From assembly GCF_000424325.1 (NCBI RefSeq), contig NZ_AUJR01000016.1:29359-93358 (forward strand): DNA of 64,000 nt, in the 5' to 3' direction. Shown here in pieces: positions 61,650 through 64,000 of the stretch; the first letter of the stretch is position 1; each line of letters starts with the position of its first letter. The position numbers and the translations under genes were made by a program. The DNA is from [Clostridium] clostridioforme AGR2157. Lineage in GTDB: Bacteria; Bacillota; Clostridia; Lachnospirales; Lachnospiraceae. Under the pieces are notes generated by a model that made no database searches, was not told the origin of the DNA, and was given only the letters and a program-made list of their open reading frames with translations.

Positions 61650-63143
61650 CTAATGCCTGTCTGATTTATAAAGCTTCAGCGTAATCCTCGTAACGCCCTC
61701 TGACCGCTCAATGTGCAGCACGTCCTCTTTCCGATAAAACAATTTTAACCGTTCCCTCACGTTTTTCAGACCAATGGAGGTTTTGGGCATGGGCGTTTCC
61801 CGGCCGGCGGGATGGTCCTTGTCCTCCGGCCGTCCTCCGGTTTCCGGCTGGCTCAGGTCCATAAACGGTCCGCTGATTTCCGGCGGTCCGCTGATTTCCG
61901 GCGGTTCCCGGTCCTCCGGAAAACCCACGCCGTTGTCCGCCACCACCGCCTCGATATAATCCGGCTTCTCAGTAATCAGTATATCCACCTTGCCCCCGCT
62001 GACCCTGTCCTTCAGCCCGTGCTGGATACTGTTCTCCACCAGAGGCTGGATTGTCAGCGGCGGAATCATCACATCCTCGCCCATAAATGATTTGCGCACA
62101 TCCAGGCAGAAGGTCACACGCCCCTTTAAATGCAGCTTCTGTATATACAGGTATGACTGAAGCAGTTCAATCTCAGCATCCAGCGGAATGGAAACCGTAT
62201 TGATTTCAATGCTGCTTCGCAGGATTTTGGAAATGGCTTTGACCAGCTGGATGGAGGTGTCCCGCTCTCCCAGCTGGATACTGCGGATTACCAGGCTCAG
62301 TGTATTAAACAGGAAATGGGGATTCATCTGCATCTGCAGTTCCCGGATTTTTGCCTCAGCCAGCCGCTCTTTCATCTGGTGAGTCTCCTGTAATTCCGTA
62401 ATCATGGTCCTGATTTGCCGCTTCATCTGGTCAAATGTGGTAGATACCTGGTTCAGCTCCATAAAAGGCGTTTCCTCAATATCCGCTGTCTCCAGGTTGT
62501 TGTTCATAATTTCCCTTGCAGCGTCCGTCAGCCGTTTGATGGAATTCAGGATACTGGTACTCATCTGATGGTTCAGCACCATGCCAAAGAGACTGGCTGC
62601 CATGAAAAACACAATCAGGATACTGTTTGTAATCCCCAGCGTCCTGCTGTGGCTGGCAAATGCAGTATTTAAATACTCCAGGTACTGGCTCATCAACTGG
62701 TTGAGACACCGCTCAATCTCCAAATCCACTTCGTCCAAATCAGCCATCAGACTGGGATAGTAATCCCTGTCAGGCCGGATGTAGGACTCTGCCATCTCCC
62801 GCCTGTACTCAGCCACCTGCCCCACAATCCGGTACATCATCTTGCACTTCCGGTCATTCTTCATCTTTTCATCCAGGCCCCGCAGCTGGCTGTCAAACAG
62901 CTGGCATTCGTCATAATACTGCTTCAGCGTTCCCTCGTCATGGCTCTTGCTGTACAGCTTAAAATATGTCTGCCTCCGGTTATTGATTGCCAGCAGCCCG
63001 TTCACCTGCTGGTAATCCTGTAAAAGCCCATTGTACCGGCGGGATGACCCCACGTTCACAAGGGCATTGGATGCTATGAAGATAAAGGCCACCAGCAGCA
63101 GAATCAGGTGGTTTCTTGTCATTTCTTTTCGTATGGATTTCAC
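61650..63143 (-). CDS. YesM/LytS-type sensor histidine kinase
   Basis: 497 residues. Membrane helices at about 12-32 and 173-196 enclose a helical sensor domain of about 140 residues. A HAMP-like segment leads to His276 in QMQMNPHFLFNTLSLVIRSI. The ATPase motifs are QPLVENSIQHGLK, VADNGVGFP and SIGLKNVRERL. Between the last two sits an extra segment of about 45 Pro/Glu/Gly-rich residues containing a direct repeat (PPEISG twice), placed in the ATP-lid region. It partners the receiver protein encoded just downstream. Confidence 0.92.
   Translation of the reverse strand: MKSIRKEMTRNHLILLLVAFIFIASNALVNVGSSRRYNGLLQDYQQVNGLLAINNRRQTYFKLYSKSHDEGTLKQYYDECQLFDSQLRGLDEKMKNDRKCKMMYRIVGQVAEYRREMAESYIRPDRDYYPSLMADLDEVDLEIERCLNQLMSQYLEYLNTAFASHSRTLGITNSILIVFFMAASLFGMVLNHQMSTSILNSIKRLTDAAREIMNNNLETADIEETPFMELNQVSTTFDQMKRQIRTMITELQETHQMKERLAEAKIRELQMQMNPHFLFNTLSLVIRSIQLGERDTSIQLVKAISKILRSSIEINTVSIPLDAEIELLQSYLYIQKLHLKGRVTFCLDVRKSFMGEDVMIPPLTIQPLVENSIQHGLKDRVSGGKVDILITEKPDYIEAVVADNGVGFPEDREPPEISGPPEISGPFMDLSQPETGGRPEDKDHPAGRETPMPKTSIGLKNVRERLKLFYRKEDVLHIERSEGVTRITLKLYKSDRH
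61867..61902. repeat. Two-copy 18-nt repeat inside the kinase gene
   Basis: GGTCCGCTGATTTCCGGC is repeated exactly at 61867-61884 and 61885-61902. It encodes the repeated PPEISG of the kinase ATP-lid insertion and keeps frame. Confidence 0.85.
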
Positions 63144-63331
63144 GAATCTCTTCTCACTTTTCTGTGCGGGATTTTTTCTTGGGGGATTTTTCTTCTGAGG
63201 TTATTCTACAACGGCATTGAAAGAAAAACAAGTCAGACTGAGTCTGTCTTGCCCCGGATATGGATATCTGAACATGGCATCTTCCATATTTCATCCCCTT
63301 TTCTCTCCTGCAATCCGGACAGACCAGGCTT

Positions 63332-63600
63332 TTTCATACCTTGCTTCAAGACAAAGTTCCTGCTAAAACAATCGTGGAAAAGCTTACAGGCCGGAAAAAT
63401 ACCCTGGTGTACGATGATGCCGGCCTTCCATCCCTGATGGTAAGGATTCCTTGTTTTGTCCGGAACATGTGATTCCACATGCTGGAAATGCCGTTCATCC
63501 CATGTTCCAGACATCCCGGGGCCAAGTACAATATTCTCCGTCCTATACAGCCAGCCGCATCGGCTTTCGCTGCGCCTGGATTCCTGATGAGGATTGCGCT
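63332..63600 (+). pseudogene. Decayed phage-tail / SUMF1-like gene
   Basis: One frame reads AKTIVEKLTGRKNTLVYDDA and GLPSLMVRIPCF before a stop at 63470. Another continues HAGNAVHPMFQTSRGQ and then SASRIGFRCAW-like sequence (YTASRIGFRCAW, 63550-63579). The first block resembles the start of a family of phage-associated proteins whose C-terminal half is a formylglycine-enzyme-like fold; the second resembles the very end of that fold. A frameshift and a large internal deletion separate them. Confidence 0.4.
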
Positions 63601-63669
63601 ATCTGTAACGTTCTGCGTCCATTACAAACGTATCCCCGGCCGTTCAGCCTCCGTTGTCAACCATATCAA

Positions 63670-63756
63670 CTATGAACCATATTCAGGGATGCATACAAAT
63701 TCAAGCTTTTCGTCATCTATGATTTCAGCATTACAACCACGACCAGGTGCAATCGG
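63670..63756 (-). pseudogene. Possible 3' exon of the gene interrupted by the intron
   Basis: Directly after the predicted intron end, the minus strand stays open for 28 codons (PIAPGRGCNAEIIDDEKLEF then VCIPEYGS) and ends at TAG 63670-63672. The composition is protein-like, but no family is recognised. The upstream exon would lie beyond the window. Confidence 0.3.
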
Positions 63757-64000
63757 ATAGGGGAGATTTTAACCTCCCCTTCCACACCACGTAGCGTACC
63801 GTTCGGTACTACGCGGTTCAATAGTTTACTCGGACTTTCAAATAGTGGGCAGTCATATCGGGATAACCAAGTCTGTCCACTATGATTCTTTTGGTGAGTG
63901 CCGAGTTGAGCATTCCCGCCGCTCTCCACACTCCCTTTCGGCAGTTCGCCATCTCATGCACCTTCCACTCTGGTAAATGTAACGCCCGCAACATTTTATA
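63757..64000 (-). mobile_element. Group II intron, 3' end (partial)
   Basis: After the maturase stop the minus strand folds into a domain-V-like hairpin (ACCGCGTAG with CTACGTGGT, capped by CCGAACGG; 63786-63816). A domain-VI-like hairpin follows (GGGGAGG with CTCCCC around TTAAAAT; 63760-63780). The RNA would end about 63757 (CCCCTAT). The order ORF, domain V, domain VI and then foreign sequence is that of a bacterial group II intron whose 5' part lies beyond the window edge. Confidence 0.75.
63818..64000 (-). CDS. ltrA: Group II intron reverse transcriptase/maturase, C-terminal 60 residues
   Basis: The frame enters from the window edge and stops at 63818. The visible part reads LRALHLPEWKVHEMANCRKG and VWRAAGMLNSALTKRIIVDR, ending YLKVRVNY. 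This matches the C-terminal end of group II intron maturases (the ANTRKGYWRIA-type motif followed by L-N-x-x-L and a Gly-Tyr turn). The protein splices its host intron and copies it into DNA. No HNH endonuclease domain follows the motif. Confidence 0.75.
   Translation of the reverse strand, partial: YKMLRALHLPEWKVHEMANCRKGVWRAAGMLNSALTKRIIVDRLGYPDMTAHYLKVRVNY

Noticed and set aside
63332..64000. Diversity-generating retroelement
   Set aside because: The reverse transcriptase end has the group II maturase motif and is followed by domain V/VI-like hairpins. No template/variable repeat pair is visible, and the possible target gene is broken.

Overview
The window reads like a chromosomal segment of an anaerobic, moderately GC-rich Gram-positive gut bacterium. 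I infer Lachnospiraceae, most like the Enterocloster / Clostridium bolteae-clostridioforme group. Supporting features are an oxygen-sensitive class III ribonucleotide reductase (NrdD), rubrerythrin, an NfnAB-type flavin transhydrogenase, AddAB, ScpAB, the sporulation-associated protein YtaF, several YesM/YesN-type two-component systems, TRAP transport and a thioester-domain surface protein. Ribosome binding sites are close to AGGAGG, and many operon genes overlap by 1-23 nt. The species is an inference; there is no 16S gene here.

Layout. 1-1064: a partial surface thioester protein and a decayed cell-wall-binding gene, then about 600 nt without a recognisable gene. 1755-8243: nfnBA, an aldose-epimerase-like gene, two tandem dihydrofolate reductase genes divergent from thyA, and a ketopantoate reductase. 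8258-15659: addBA. 15758-17775: a membrane-anchored FMN_bind-like protein and an XRE regulator. 18085-23849: nrdD (with a C-terminal thioredoxin-like domain), hflX, a TPR protein and dut. 24017-30341: small XRE regulators, ytaF, scpBA, a phosphoesterase, a HAD phosphatase, rubrerythrin, and an HTH protein with a lysine-rich tail.

30516-47863 holds two related transport-and-signalling loci pointing toward each other. Locus 1 (+) is binding lipoprotein, ABC ATPase, two-module permease, YesM-type kinase and AraC-type response regulator. Locus 2 (-) has binding lipoprotein, permease, ATPase, then a second binding lipoprotein whose gene overlaps a kinase gene, which overlaps a response regulator. 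The last gene carries a one-base deletion in an A-run that breaks its frame after about 14 codons. Between the loci lies a MerR regulator divergent from a MATE pump, with a textbook MerR promoter (19-bp spacer over a dyad). The likely cargo is iron(III) or a phosphonate/phosphoester ligand; the sequence does not decide which.

48003-53781: an OmpR-type two-component system with an ABC exporter pair and a NEW3-domain membrane protein, bordered by two gene remnants (a receiver-domain tail and an internally deleted amidohydrolase). 53867-58026: a DctPQM TRAP transporter divergent from a LacI regulator, with two identical operator-like sites 30 bp apart. 58046-63143: kinase, receiver-linker protein without an HTH, an orphan membrane-anchored DctP protein bordered on both sides by tandem repeats, and a phosphomannose isomerase. 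63332-64000: a decayed phage/SUMF1-like gene and the 3' end of a group II intron with its maturase, apparently inserted in another reading frame.

The most unusual features are the recurring coupling of solute-binding proteins to LytS/YesM-type kinases, the frameshifted regulator, the regulator without an output domain, and the short tandem repeats in and around these signalling genes. A family of hairpins sharing an AAAGGAC loop lies inside locus 2.
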